Of a stretch of DNA of 64,000 bases, positions 11,103 through 24,044 are shown piece after piece. The translations under genes and the position numbers were made by a program. Origin of the DNA: Malania oleifera. Taxonomy: Eukaryota; Streptophyta; Magnoliopsida; Santalales; Ximeniaceae. The number at the start of each line of letters is the position of its first letter. The first letter of the stretch is position 1. The notes beneath the pieces were generated by a model. The model worked only from the letters and a program-made list of their open reading frames with translations. It searched no databases and had not been told where the DNA came from. The stretch covers positions 25,988,182 to 26,052,181 of the forward strand of contig NC_080417.1 of the NCBI RefSeq assembly GCF_029873635.1, written 5' to 3'.

Positions 11103-12556
11103 ATACTCTCAAATTTTCTCCCTATTCTTTTAATGAGCAATTCATTTTCTTTACTCACTCTATGTCTTAGTCCATGTGTCTCCATCTTCCATTAGAATTC
11201 TATTATATATAGGTTTGAGGGATCCAATTTAATTAATTCTGACAATATTTAACTTATCAATCTAATTTAAGTTGATAGCTCAAATTTATGCTTGTATTAA
11301 ATTCACATTTTATGCACATGTTAATTGTATAATCCCACATGTCTAATTCCATTATCCTTTTGTGCTTGCGGGTTTGAAGTAGAAGATGTTGACCCACCTT
11401 TTTTTTTTTTTTTTTCAATTTTTATATTTTTTTATTTTCAATGTAAAATTTTCATTTTCCTCGTATTTTTTATTTTTCCTATATTTTTTTCTCACTTTAT
11501 TGCATTAATGAATTTTGCCCAATCTGTGCTATATAAGCCCCAGACAAAATGGGGTTTCTATAGACTTAATTAAAAATGCTCATTTTCATCTTCAAATCAA
11601 ATAATATTATACAAATATGATTAAAATAATAAAATTGCAAAATAATGCACATTTTAAAAAAAATACTATAATAAAAATAAAATTATTATATTTATTTTAC
11701 ATAATTATTATGCTTTCAAATTTTACTTAACAATAAATTTTTTTTTTGGATAGGGCAATTGAAAATTAGTAAGAATATTTTACAATTGCCTTTATAATTA
11801 TTTTTAAAAGTTTGTGCATATTTTTATTTCAATTATATTTAAATTCATATGATCATTTTATTTTACTTTGAATTTAAAAGTGTATAAAATGAATGATTTA
11901 ATGCAAAAGAATTATTTGTGGAAATTTATGACAACAAACAACTAAAAATCATAAAATTTGATTTTTAATTTTTTTGCAAGTAATAGAAAATCCAAAATAA
12001 AAACAGAAAAATGACAACATAAACAAACATTTTATTGTAATCTGTGCATACATAGAAATAGAAAACAAAAAAAATAGTAATGTTACGAAACAGACTCTTG
12101 ATTCCGGTTGTTCTCTATATTCTCCTCTCAAGTTTCAATGCAAGCATGCTATTAGGTTTGGTTTGTGAGTTTTTTTTTTTAATTTTTTAAATCAAATTGG
12201 GATTATAGAAAAAGGAAAACATAGAAATAGAGTTAGGCGAAACATAATAGAAAAATGAGAGTGTCAGTATTTTGAACTTGTGGGAGGTGAGACCCACATC
12301 TCCAAAATGCAGATAAATTGGGCGGTGGGAGAGTTTGCTACTCAAACTCGTTGCTTAGTAGAGAAGGGCACATTGAAGGGTGAGGGAGGGACAGGTGGGC
12401 TGTGTGAGATTAGGGAAGGGGGATTATATCCTTTCCACATAATATAATTTATACATCTAGAATTTATAGCATATGTAAAATTATATATGCATAATAATGT
12501 TAACATGTGGAGAATAAATACTACTAATATTATTAATTAATAATGAATATTTACAA

Positions 12557-12610
<54 letters not shown>

Positions 12611-13173
12611 TGTGAGCATGCATTATGTACATATTTATGACTATTTATTTTTTAAAATTTTAAAAAAATAAATAAAGAAAATAGCCAAGAGTTAAAGAAT
12701 ATTTCAATTTTATATTTATTATAAGAATTTTAAAAAAAATTATAGGGATACTTTAAATAGTTATAAATAGTTTTAAGAGTGTTTTGAGATATTTATTAGT
12801 AGTTATATGGATAAACAATTTGAATAGGGAAATTTTAAAAAAAATATAAAAATTTTTTGGAATAATTATGGGTATTGTTTTGAGATAGTTATTATCATTT
12901 AAATGGATAAAAGAATCTTAATAGTGTAACTATACCTCCCAAAACTAATTGATGGAAAATATTTAGAGATTCTATATTTAGATTTCCTATATAAGCAAAG
13001 TTAAGACACTCGAAATAATTGATTAAAATATAAAATTAAAATATTTTTAACTTTTAAAAATTCTGGGATGCGCAACATCACCCTCAGAGATGACTGAAAA
13101 AGTCGATGAAATGGCATGCAACAACACCTCCAATTATAGTTCCTGACATACTCCATTTGTTACTAACATTCTC
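11103..13173. other. AT-rich intergenic DNA, no gene seen
   Basis: Long A and T runs and frequent stops occur in all frames. A TAA trinucleotide repeat lies at about 12559-12611. I recognise no conserved domain. Confidence 0.6.
12559..12611. repeat. (TAA)n microsatellite
   Basis: About 17 uninterrupted AAT/TAA units. Confidence 0.9.
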
Positions 13174-13347
13174 CCAAGGTCACGGGTTCGATTCTCCTTT
13201 AAGGCATTATGTCGATGAATTATCAGGGGTGCATCAATAGACGAATCGTTTTTACTATCCTAGGTTTGGTGCCGCACCATGGTGTCCAAAGTGGCGCGAT
13301 GATGACTAGAGTCCTCGGGTTATAAAAAAAAAAATTAAATAAATAAA
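13174..13347 (+). mobile_element. SINE-like insertion
   Basis: It is bracketed by a perfect 9-bp direct repeat AACATTCTC (13165-13173 and 13348-13356). It holds an RNA polymerase III B-box-like GGTTCGATTCT at 13185-13195 and ends in an A-rich tail (ATAAAAAAAAAAATTAAATAAATAAA). No A box is seen inside the body, so the copy may be 5'-truncated. The duplication plus A-rich tail points to LINE-mediated retroposition. Confidence 0.5.
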
Positions 13348-13356
13348 AACATTCTC

Positions 13357-14087
13357 AGTTCTGAAGAGATGAGAGGAGCTAGCTGTGACCTGCAAGAAGG
13401 AATATTTATATCTAAATCATCTAATATCTAATTTGGATTACCATTTTTGAAACTCAGCCATTATTCACAAGAGAAAAAACTTCAAATTTTTCTTTAAGTT
13501 ATATAAAAATAACATCTCTAGTTAATTTTATGTTTTAAAACCTAAAATGAAAATTCAATGTTAAACATTTTTATGTTAGATAATTCACACTGCTTAGAAG
13601 AGAAAAAAGACATCACAAAAAATTAAAACATGATCCGTTGTTTTTTTTTTTCATGAATATTTAGTTAAAAATCTAAAATTTAAAAATTATCTTACATAAG
13701 TAAATACATTCTTTGTTTAAGACAATCTTTAAAAAATTAGAAAATAAATATAATTATATATTATTTTTAGATTTAAAGTTGTATTAGTTTTGGATAAAAT
13801 AAAATATATAATTGAATTAAAATTTATTCAAATTTACTCAAGTTTAAATCAATTCATGTACTGAAATGCAGTTTTTTTTAAAAGATTAAGTTCAAAATTT
13901 TTTAAAAAAATGCTTCTTTGCTTTAAATCTGTCCAACATTTGAATGTAAGCGTGCTTGAACGAGAGTAGTACTAGAATATGTGACCTCTTGTGAAGTCCT
14001 CCTGCATCCTCTCTTTTGAAAAAAGAAAAAAGAAAAAAGAAAAAAGAAAAAAGTGGGCAGTCCCTTTTATTGGCTAGCGAGTTAGGT

Positions 14088-14136
<49 letters not shown>

Positions 14137-15379
14137 CTTAGTGCTGTTAATTAAGAATCGCAAAAAGCCAAAAGCCTAAACCCAGAAAGAAAGGAAGAGA
14201 GAGAGGAAAGAGGGTGGAAGCAGGCGCCGGAGGCGGAGGGGAGTGGGGGAGTACATGGGACCAGCAGCTAGCTGGACCCAAATTTTAACTTTAGTAATTG
14301 TAGGAAGCTACCCTTCACTTTCCCCTGCAAACTAGTTAGTTTTTATTTTTTATCAAATTGGGGCTATGGGAAAAGGAAAATACAAAATAGGGTTAGCAGC
14401 TAGCTGGACCATTTAAACTTCATAAAATTACAGCTGTATTATTAATTTTTTTTATTTTATCTTTTTAATTAGTAGAATTAAATATCTGTATTTATTAAAC
14501 TTATGTAACTAAAGTTGCATCTTCACTTTTAGAATTTTTTTGGGGATATTTTTAATGGGCATATGTATAACAAACAATAATGCAAAAAAAAAAAAAAAAG
14601 AAAGTATAATGTTAGGTTTGTATTTCCCAATTCCCAATGTTTATTTTGGGAGCTATTTGTTTGAAAAAGAAAATTATTGTGTTTGGTGGGACGTAACATC
14701 ATCATCATCATCATCATCAACAACAACAACAACATTCTAAGCTACTTGTTTAGGGAAAAAGTAAAAAAAAAAGTTACATGCCTATGTGGGACACATGATT
14801 CCACTAGTTACTTAAGGTGCACGGTAAGATAGATATTATTGAATTTAGTCAAACTTGTAGATGGTGACCTAAGAGTGATTCTAAAAACAAATTCTCAAAG
14901 AAAGTTCTCAAGCGGCCTCACACCTCTTATGAGTTGCAGATGGTAACTATGATGAAGATGATCATGTGCAATTTGAAAGCTAAGATGGAATTTTGGATGG
15001 AGACTGCGAAAATACATGTTCAGAGATTTGGGTTTATAATAAAAGCTCATGCTATAGTTTGCCTATAGTCTTAGTGTGAGTATGGAAAAATCATTGCCTG
15101 TAACTACTGTGATGGACCGACTTACTCTTTTGTAGGTGGATATTGGGATGCAAATGCCATTGCCCCACAATATCCTCTTTGTTGAATCATCATTTATAAT
15201 GATTTCAGCCAAAATTAGCTGTGTGAGGGGCGACCGACTCTTGTTACAAACATAGTTGACAACAATGAGAATGATTTACTAGTTGAATTACATAGAAGAG
15301 AGGCAATGCCCGTTTTGTCCAAACAGTTATGCACTAAGGAATAAGGGAGACTAAATTCTAGTTCTCCTTTTGGTTTTGC
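13357..15379. other. AT-rich intergenic DNA with microsatellites
   Basis: No gene is recognisable. It contains (GAAAAAA)n-like repeats at about 14018-14053, (TA)n at about 14091-14135, and ATC/AAC triplet repeats at about 14697-14735. Small ORFs across the triplet repeats are low-complexity artefacts. Confidence 0.6.
14091..14135. repeat. (TA)n microsatellite
   Basis: About 22 TA units. Confidence 0.9.
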
Positions 15380-16190
15380 TGATCTCTGATTTTTTTGTTA
15401 TTTCATTTCCTATTTTTGATTGCATCAAGTGACCTATGGCAGTTCAAAATCGTAAGAAGAAGTCTAACATTGATTTTCACCTTATACATAAAAATCGGGG
15501 CAAAATTCCTATTATTTCTAATTTTTTTGCTGTCTTTTTTCCAGTTCTGACAACACTAGGTGATTCGAGATAATATGAAATGGTAAAAAGATCCTGACAA
15601 TAATTTTGACCTTAGCCATAAAAATCGAGGCAAAAATTCTATCATTATGGGCTTTTTTACCTTCTTTTTGTTGATTCTAACTGCACTAAGTGATTTGAGG
15701 TGGTTAGAAATGGTAAGAAGAGGTCCAGACAATGATTTTGATTTTGTGCAAAAAAAAAAAAAAAAATAGGCAGAAGTCATGTCATTCTTAACTTTTTTTT
15801 GCTCTCTTTCCACAAATTTGGTTGCATCGAGTGATCGAGGACAATTCAAAATGGTGAGAATAGGTCTAATATTGATTTTAACCTCATGTACAAAAATTGA
15901 GACAATACCCATGATATTTTTGGTTTTCAAGTTATATTTCTACTAATTCTAGTTGCACCAGGTGATCCAGGGTGGCTCGAAATGGTAAGATGAGGTTCAA
16001 CAATGATTTTGATTTCAAGCATAAAAATCAAGACAAAATCCGTATTATTTTTTGCTTTTCTACGATTTTTTTACTAGTTCTGACTGCATTCGGCGATTCA
16101 AGATAGTCCAAAATGGTGAGGGGTTGAACAATGATTTTGACCTCTTACATGAAAATTGAGGAAATTTTTTTTTTTTTTCAATTTTTGGAC
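15380..16190. repeat. Tandem array, ~130-bp unit, about 6 copies
   Basis: A phrase like TTGCAxCxAGTGATxxAGG recurs at about 15421, 15551, 15681, 15822, 15953 and 16083. Each copy is followed by a variant of AAATGGTAAGAAGAGGT, then ATGATTTTGACCT, then ATAAAAATCGAGGCAAAAT, then a T-rich run. Spacing is 130, 130, 141, 131 and 130 bp; the longer unit contains a poly(A) run. No protein-coding pattern is kept. Confidence 0.8.
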
Positions 16191-16620
16191 ACTTCTTAAA
16201 TTTTTTGATATTTTTGGTAGGCTTCATTTAAAAAAAAAATAATATTATAAAATTGTAATTTTAATTATTAAAATAAATTTTAAAAATAAAAAAATATTTA
16301 AATATTCAAAAATTAGAAAATTTTTAAAAATAATAGTTAAAAAAAAAAAAAAAAAAACCTAGTGTATGGGTTCATGTTTTAGCGCGTAAAGGAACACGTG
16401 CACGCATGCCGGTGACACACATTGGTGGACATCAAACAATATTGTTTTGATTTTCCTTAAAAGAAATGTTTTAAAGAAGGGTTGACGTGCGGGTGACAAA
16501 AAGGTGGGGGGGGGGGGGGGGGTTGCAAAACAATGTTGTTTTGGCCTGGCTCTCTAATCTTCTTCCTCGATTTTCTAGTAGGGTTCTAAACATTCAATCT
16601 ACCATTTTCACTAGTGGCCA
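16191..16620. other. Non-coding; homopolymer G run
   Basis: A/T runs are followed by an uninterrupted run of about 19 G at about 16504-16522. I see no gene. Confidence 0.6.
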
Positions 16621-17860
16621 TGTAACGAACCAGCTTGTCATATGAACTAGTATTGTTAACACAAATACAGAATACCTGTACCTGCTAAACATACATAGAC
16701 AACTCGCCCTAAACAGGGACATACGGGTATAAATGATACATAATTATAATGTAAATGTTGCGGAAAAACATAAACATTTATTGGGATTTCTACTAGACTT
16801 ATACCAGAACTTATTATTATATCCTCAAATACAAATATCCAGACATAGAACGTAACCTGTTATTACAATCCTCCAAAAAGGCACTCCAACTAAGTTTAAT
16901 ACATGATTAGAACGCTTACATATGCTAAACCAAAAACAATCTCCCAAGTGGTTCTAGTAATTAGGACCGACGCCCTAATGGACCTGAAAACAAAGGTTAG
17001 ATACGGGGTGAGACACTTCTCAGTAAGGTGAAAATTACTACAACAATGTGTGACTGCATATGCTCATTTTAATCAAATTCAATACATACAACGACCATTT
17101 TTATTTTTTATTTTTCAATCTTGTGTCGCAACAAGTATAGTAACGTAAATACTATATATTTCTTCCATAAAAGCCTTTAAATCATGTATATGAATATTAG
17201 AACAACGACTAGCTTGGTATGACATAATTACACCTATTTAACATGCCTTGTTTGTGCAGACATTGCCGAGCATCTATTTTATAGTCCGACAGCTCCCCTG
17301 GTATATTATTTCACCAATGATTACCACCTCCTGCAAGCCGACTATCTTATGTACCCACACTAATTCACATGTGTGATTGCACTGTACTTACCAGTTACGG
17401 AACCGAGCATCTAGGAGTATTTTTCAACCCCCGCACTGAAGTGTATTTCAACTTCTTTCATTGAAGTATATTTCAACTCTTTTGGTAGCAAGTTGTGTTT
17501 CCATTTATCATATATACAATTTATAATGAAAACATAATAACCTGTGCAATTCCAGTATTTTTCACAAACTCATTCAATCACTTCGGGTATAAATCAGCAC
17601 ACACTCTCTCGGTTTACCCTTTTTGCATATATAGCACGGTAGGCAATCGGCACCTGTTTTCCACATTTTTAGTATAGCAAAGCGGAACTCCAGTTCCCAT
17701 ATTTCATATACATAGTATAAAATATTCATACATTTCCATTTCAACATATATCACACAAGTTTAATCCAAAATCCTCTAAATGATAGAAAGTTCAGTAATC
17801 ATCATTTAAATGGAAAAGTAAAGGATTCAAGCATCTTCTACTACAGTAATCCTTGTTTTT
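16621..17860 (-). repeat. Gypsy LTR in reverse orientation
   Basis: The minus strand ends GCTGGTTCGTTACA at 16621. It carries the CTTACTGAGAAGTGTCTCACCCC block (reverse complement near 17007-17031) shared with the LTRs at 9552, 20663 and 25630. It belongs to the same broad LTR family as gypsy element 2. The upstream end is unclear, and the adjoining integrase fragment is of a different type, so it need not be the partner of that coding piece. Confidence 0.6.
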
Positions 17861-17891
17861 GTAAGTAAATGTTATTTTCTCAAAAACCTTC

Positions 17892-18210
17892 TCAATTTTT
17901 TTTTCTAGAAAATTTAATAACTCTATTCATATTAGGACAATAAGTGGAAAAGTTGTGACATTGGATCTTGAATTGCTTGTTGAAGTCCTTCAACATCTTA
18001 TTGTTCTTATTCTTTCTATCATCTGAAATGATTTGTTTTGGTAAGTTATATCTACAAATTATTTCCTTATTGATGAATTTGACTACTGCCTTTCTTTTTA
18101 TACCTACATGATGCAACTTTAACCTTTTTGTAAATTTGTCAATAACCACTAAAATGAAGGAATGGTCATTTGATGCCTTGAGTGGAATTGGTCCATTTAC
18201 ATCAATGAAC
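17892..18210 (-). pseudogene. Tat/Ogre-like gypsy integrase fragment
   Basis: The minus strand encodes part of an integrase core: a PIPLKASNDHSFILVVIDKFTK block, IICRYNLPKQIISDD, and a YCPNMNRVIK block matching the usual YRPQMNGAVE. These are the first and second catalytic aspartate regions and the start of the glutamate region of the DDE core. The style (KFINKEIICRY) is that of non-chromodomain Tat-type gypsy elements, unlike the Tekay-type integrases elsewhere here. No other pol domain is recognisable next to it. It is a relic. Confidence 0.7.
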
Positions 18211-18211
18211 T

Positions 18212-18215
18212 ACAT

Positions 18216-18250
<35 letters not shown>
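18212..18250. repeat. (CA)n microsatellite
   Basis: About 18 CA units. A second, impure CA stretch follows near 18303-18320. Confidence 0.9.
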
Positions 18251-18251
<1 letters not shown>

Positions 18252-19600
18252 AACATGCTCCATATGAACACCACTTTACGCTTTCTGTTATCATTCGGTT
18301 GCACACATGCACACGCACACAGAACATGCTCCATCTTTCTAACCATATCCCTTTATATAGTTTATCATTATAGTTCATTGTTGTACAATTTTTGCCATTT
18401 ATTGTATCTTCTTTAATTGAGCATGTTTCTTCTCTTTTTGTTAGAATCTTGCAATAAGGCAAGCATGGTCATTTTTCCTACATTTCATCCCATCTCCTTG
18501 GATAAGGTCAAAAATTCATTCTTCCTTAGTTTCTTATTAGTCTATACAAGTGGTTTCATTTTTGTTGTCTACTGGCAATTATAGGTAGGGAATCACTATC
18601 AATCAAAGGACCATCATCTCGTTTCCCCAAGTGACTCCTTTATCAGGGTATCTTTTCTTTCAATATGAGCAAACTTCCCTCATTGCTCCCATTTGATCAA
18701 GTCACCATTGCTGACAAAACTCCTTCATCCTCTCACTATAAAGGCCCTAAGATACTTGCCAATTCTATGTTGTACATTCGAGGGTAACGTCTATTTAGGA
18801 AATGTCATGTCATCACCATACAAGTGAGTCTCAATTCAAGGAATTTCCTTTTTTCAAAAAGACTTTAGGGTTTCCTGAGGTCAAGCCTTTTTCAAACAAG
18901 GGCATATCAGGGTTTCTATCCCTATTGTCTAGGACTTGTGGACGATGATATTTCATCGAATAATCAAAAAAAGGAATTCTTTTTTTGTTCTATTTGTTTA
19001 ATACATACATACACACATGTACTTAGCAATAACCATTTTTAAAACGAGTGTCAATAGAGGTGCTACTTGATCGATCTCTCTTAGAACGGTTGGTTAACCA
19101 CATTCTCTACGCACAAGCATACTCTTGAACCCTTCTTTCTATTCATAGAACTCCTAGGTTTTTTTTTTTTCCTTTTTTTTTTTCAAAAATTAAAGGTGGT
19201 GACTCCACTTTTTCAATCTTTCGAGCCATCTTCTTAAAGTCTTGATCTTCTTTGGCTTTTTTGTTTGGGGATCACCATGTAACTTCTACTCATTGACACC
19301 TTATGACACAATCTGATGTCGACAAAGTAGAGTCGATATTCATCAACATAATAGTGCAAAGAACCGACACAGAGACAACAAAGTCAACTAAGACAAAGGA
19401 AGAATAAATCAAGCCAGAAGGAGACAAAAGTCGTTGCATACATCCATGAGCAATTAAGATCAATCCAAGCAATACAATATGGAGGCATAGGTGACTTGAA
19501 GATCTTCGTCTCTTCACCGATTTTGCACCTCTAGAGAAGTTCAAGGTTTCAAATTTTGACATAATTTTATGAATGAATAATACTTGTGAAAATGATAGTT
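18252..19600. other. Decayed repeat region, possible Tat-type LTR
   Basis: No intact gene. GGTGGTGACTCCAC at about 19195 resembles the GGCGACTCC primer-binding site of plant Tat/Ogre elements, and a poly(T)/poly(C) rich stretch precedes it, so 18500-19195 could be a degraded Tat LTR. Evidence is thin. The small minus-strand ORF at 19290-19562 has no recognisable domain. Confidence 0.3.
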
Positions 19601-21051
19601 TTGATTATTATATGTATTTGGGGAAAACTAATGTGAATGGGTTGATCGTCTCATTTTTCCTGTAAAACATATAGTTTGAGTTAAATTAAACCCTAGAGAT
19701 GATCATACCCCTATTTTCAGCAATTTTATATTCCTGGGCATTTTATTATATTATGATTTATCAATCAAAATTGTGTGGCATGAGAACGAGGATTAGGGTA
19801 TGACTAAATATGATAGTTTAATTAGATGATTTAATCAGTATGTGTCATGGCGAATTTATACAGCTATGATATAATGTTATGACAGTTATATGCTGGTTGA
19901 GATATACTAATATGGTGGTTATATGCCGATTATGATATAATGAAATGGCAGTTGTATGCCGAGTTTTGAAATGGCAGCTTTATACCAAATTATGAAATAA
20001 TGGTTGTATATCAGGTTATGAAACAACAGCTCAATTCCAAGATACAATATGGCATGTTTTATACTGAATTATGGAAATGAGATTTTACTACAGTTTTTAC
20101 TATGTAAATTGCAGTATATAGTTTAAGAACCCTATGGGATTAAATGTAATGTGAGCACGGTACCGTAGCTATAATTAGGAGGGAGTGCAACCATACTGGC
20201 ATGAAAGTGTGGTAAAGGATAGTCGATTTGGCCTAGGTATAATACTATGCCTAAGGGATATGCTGGGAGACCCCTCCTGAAGGACATTCCAGGGAACCCT
20301 ATGGAGATACATTTCGGGACAGGGTAGGCAAATCGTACTTACTGATCAGTTCGTTTGACTTAGCATTGGTCGACCTGCCAGATGTTAAGTTTAGCGTTCG
20401 GGAAGCACAACCTATCATGGGGGGAAGCATGACACTAGTCCAGTGGCCTGAGAGGTTGGTTCTTCTATGCATATATTTGTGAATTTATGATGAAATAGGC
20501 TATATAGAGTCGAATTATGTTATACAAGAAAATATATGTATTTTCAGTTATACAAGAGAGTAATGTTTTCAAATGTCATTTCCTATTCAGTTCAACAAAT
20601 GGAAATATTATGTTGACACTAAAACTCATGCTAACCACACACTAATGATAATCTGATCCTCCTTACCGAGAAGTGTCTCACCCCAATATCCATCTAATAT
20701 TTCAAGTCCTTCAGGGAACTGAGCCTAGCATACTTCGGGCTGGGACTTAGACTGCCGGTAGTGGTTGTCAAAGCTGGTGAGATACCAGTTGTCATTTTTA
20801 TTATTTTGGGTTGTAATATAATGACAGGGAGTTTTGTATATATGTTTGGGACAATTAGAACTCTGGTAATGTGTTTTGAGGAGATTTTCTTTCTGTTTCA
20901 TATTTATGCTTACAGTTATGGATAGGAATACCCGGGACCCCAATTTTGGGGGTAGGTTGAGTAATTATGGTATTAAAGACTATTATAGGGATTTATGCAG
21001 GTCTTTCTACATGGCACTCCGGACCCCACGTGGTGGGTTTGGGACGTTACA
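19600..21051 (+). repeat. Left LTR of gypsy element 2, 5'-truncated
   Basis: It aligns in order with 24560-26021 of the right LTR, through the GATGATCATACCC block near 19700, GTGTGGCATGAG near 19774 and GAAGTGTCTCACCCCAAT near 20671, and it ends GGGACGTTACA at 21051. The LTR start (TGTAAGAACCTGAACC) is missing. It is clearly more diverged from the right LTR than a recent pair would be, and could be from a sister copy. Confidence 0.65.
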
Positions 21052-23605
21052 ATGTAGGTCTTTAAGATCAATCTTTGATCCGGGTATCATCAGGTGAAGG
21101 TTAAATAAGAGGATGTATCGAAGACGACTTTCCGAACCCAGTATGGCCATTATGAATTCTTGGTCATGCCTTTCAGACTGACGAATGCTCCTGCTGCATT
21201 CATGGACCTAATGAATAGGGTTTTCTATCAGTACCTGGATCAGTTCGTGGTAGCATTTATTAACGATATATTGGTTTATTCAAAGAATCCCAAGGAGCAC
21301 AAGGATCATTTGAGGATGGTACTTTAGGTGTTGAAGGAAAGGATACTATATGCGAAATTCAAGAAATGCGAATTATGGTTGGAACAAGTAGCATTTCTAG
21401 GACATGTGATATCTTGATGTGGTATTTTCAATGGACTCGAGCAAGATAGAGACAGTAGTGAACTGGGAAAAACCGAAGAATGTCCACGAGGTCAAGAGTT
21501 TCTTGGGTTTAGTAGGATATTACCGCCGATTCGTAGAGGGATTTTCCAAGTTATTAGGCCCACTGACAAAGTTGACTAGGAAGAATGTCAGATATGAATG
21601 GACAGATAAATGTGAACAGAGCTTCCAGAAGTTAAAGCAGCGACTTATCATTGTGTTGGTACTGACAATCCCTTCAGGGGAAGGGGGTTTTGTAATCTAC
21701 AGTGATGCATCTCAAAAAGGGCTCAGGTGCATATTAATGCAACGAGGAAAGGTTATTGCATATGCTTCTCAGCAATTCAAGGAGTACGAAAAAAATTATC
21801 CTACGCACGATTTGGAGTTAGCAGTGGTGGTTCATGCATTGAAAATCTGGAGGCACTATTTGTATGGTGAAAGGTGTGAAATCTTCACAGATCATAAAAG
21901 CCTTAAGTACATTTTCACACAGAAGGAGCTAAATATGAGATAGAGGAGATGGCGAGAGCTAATAAAGGATTATGACTGCACCATTAGTTATTACCCAGGA
22001 AAAGCTAATGCGGTAGTTGATGCTTTGAATAGGAAATAAGTGAATACATCAGTCTCAGCAGTGGTAGTTCAACATCAAATCAGGATGGATCTAGAAAGAT
22101 TTGGTGTGGAATTGGTGCAGGTAAATCACCTAACGTTCATGGCCAACTTGGTAATTCAACTGACCTTGTTGGAGAAGATTAAGGCACGTAGATAAAAAGG
22201 CAGAGTTGGTGAAGATTAAGGGTAAAGTACAGAGTGGGCCATAGGCAGATTTTAATATTTCAAATGATGGAGTTATGAGGTTTCACACTAGGTTATGCGT
22301 ACCAAATGATGCTGAAATTAAAAGGACCATTCTGGATGAGGCTTACCACTTTCTTTATACCGTAGATCTAGGGAGGACAAAGATGTATAGGGATCTGTGA
22401 GAATCTTTTTGGTGGAACAACATGAAGAGGGAGATTGCTCGATTCATGGAGCAGTTTCTGATATGTCAGCAAGTGAAAGTAAAGCATTAGATACTAGCGG
22501 GACCACTACAACCACTTCACATTCCTGAGTGGAAGTGGGAGCACATCTCCATAGATTTTGTAACCGGGTTACCATCTGCATTGCATGGACAAAATGTCAT
22601 CTAGGTAATTGTGGACCATCTGACAAAGACTACGCATTCTGTTCCGATTAAAGTCAGTTACTCCATGAATAGGCTGGCAGAACTATATGTGCAGGAGATA
22701 GTTCGACTTCATGGTGTACCTGTGTCCATTGTATCCGATCGAGATCCATGGTTCACCTCTCAATTTTAAAAGAGTTTGCAGAAAGCCTTGGAATCTCAAC
22801 TGACCTTTAGCACAACTTTTCACTCATAGATTGATGGGCAATCAGAGAGAATGATTCAAATATTAGAAGATATGCTACGGGCGTGTGTGCTAGATTTCGG
22901 AGGTAGCTGGATTCAGTTTTTGCCACTGGTGGAGTTTGCAATGTCAACTACAAGGCTAGTGTCGAGATGACACAATATGAAGCATTATATGGTCAAAGGT
23001 GCCGATCTCTACTATATTGGGATGAGGTTGGCGAACGAAAAAATTTTGGGACCGAAAATTATTCAACAAACTTTGGAAAAAATCAAGCTTATTCGGGACG
23101 AAATTAAAACAGCTCAGAGTCGGTAGAAGAATTATGCTTATACACGCCGATGAGAGCTAGAGTTTGAAGTGAGGGATAAGATATTTCTGAAAATTGCTCC
23201 GATGAAGAGGGTTATAAGGTTTGGAAAGAAGGGTAAGCTAAGCCCTAGGTATATTGGACCATTCGAGATACTAGAGAAGATTGGTCCAGTTGCTTACACA
23301 ATAGCATTACCCTTGGCACTGTCTAGAATTCATGATGTCTTTCACATGTCTATGTTGCGGAAGTATATTCCAGATCCTTCGCACGTGATAAGCTATGAAT
23401 TATTGGAAGTCAGAGATACCTTATCCTATGATGAAGTGCTAGTTTAGATATTAGATCGAAAGGAACAAGAACTTCGTACTAAAAATATCCCGTTAGTAAA
23501 AGTGCTCTAGCGTAACCATGCAGTAGAGGTAGCTTCATAGGAACTAGAGGAGGACATACGTCAGAGGTATCTATCGCTATTCAGCGAGACCCAACGGTAG
23601 GCAGG
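21052..23605 (+). pseudogene. pol: Gypsy element 2 pol remnant (RT-RH-IN-chromodomain)
   Basis: Coding sequence starts in the middle of reverse transcriptase right after the LTR end (SGYHQVK region near 21085). There is no gag, protease or primer-binding site. Visible parts are RT motifs EFLVMPF near 21150 and FINDILVYS near 21255 (a D to N change in the catalytic FIDD), RNase H at about 21480-22040 (IYSDAS, FTDHKSL), an integrase zinc finger near 22320-22480, an integrase core at about 22540-23040, the GPY/F module GKLSPRYIGPFEIL near 23236, and a chromodomain remnant to about 23605. Stops recur, many TAG at expected glutamine or tryptophan. It is a close relative of gypsy element 1 and not functional. 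Confidence 0.85.
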
Positions 23606-23770
23606 TAGGTGAAGTTGTTCAATTAAGAATTTGATTGTGAATATGTTGTGTTTTAATGCAAGTTGTCCAGTTAGGTTCGAGTAATTGTAAATCTATATAT
23701 TTCGGGTTTTGTGTTTTGAGAGGTTTAGGAGAATTTTTGTTGACTACTTGTAATCTCCTAAAGACCGTTA

Positions 23771-23870
23771 TTGTAACCACGATATTCCTCTGCCATAAGT
23801 GAGGGTAATTAATAAATTTGGGATGGGCCCACTATGTGGGTGGCCACTGGCTCTTCCTAGAGTCAGATGA
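23771..23870 (+). other. 3' motif shared with LINE tails
   Basis: TTGTAACCACGATATTCCTC, then TGCCATAAGTGAGGG, then AATAAAT and a GGGTGGCCACT-like word. The order is the same as in the LINE 3' ends at 36354-36420 and 40310-40380. Confidence 0.6.
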
Positions 23871-23937
23871 TTTATTCGGTAATTCCAAGAGAGATGATAA
23901 GTATGAGCTAGTAAATTTTAAGGACAAAATTTTTATA

Positions 23938-23949
23938 AGGAGGGGAGGA
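23938..23949 (+). other. Polypurine tract of gypsy element 2
   Basis: AAGGAGGGGAGGA lies immediately before TGTAAGAACCTGAACC of the right LTR. Confidence 0.8.
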
Positions 23950-24044
23950 TGTAAGAACCTGAACCAAGAAAACAAAAAATAAAATAAAATAGAAAAGAGA
24001 AAGAAAAAGAAAAGAAATTAAATGGTTTGGTACAACACCAAAAT

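Noticed and set aside
14529-14740. Low-complexity ORFs on both strands
   Set aside because: They are produced by ATC/AAC triplet repeats and a poly(A) run.
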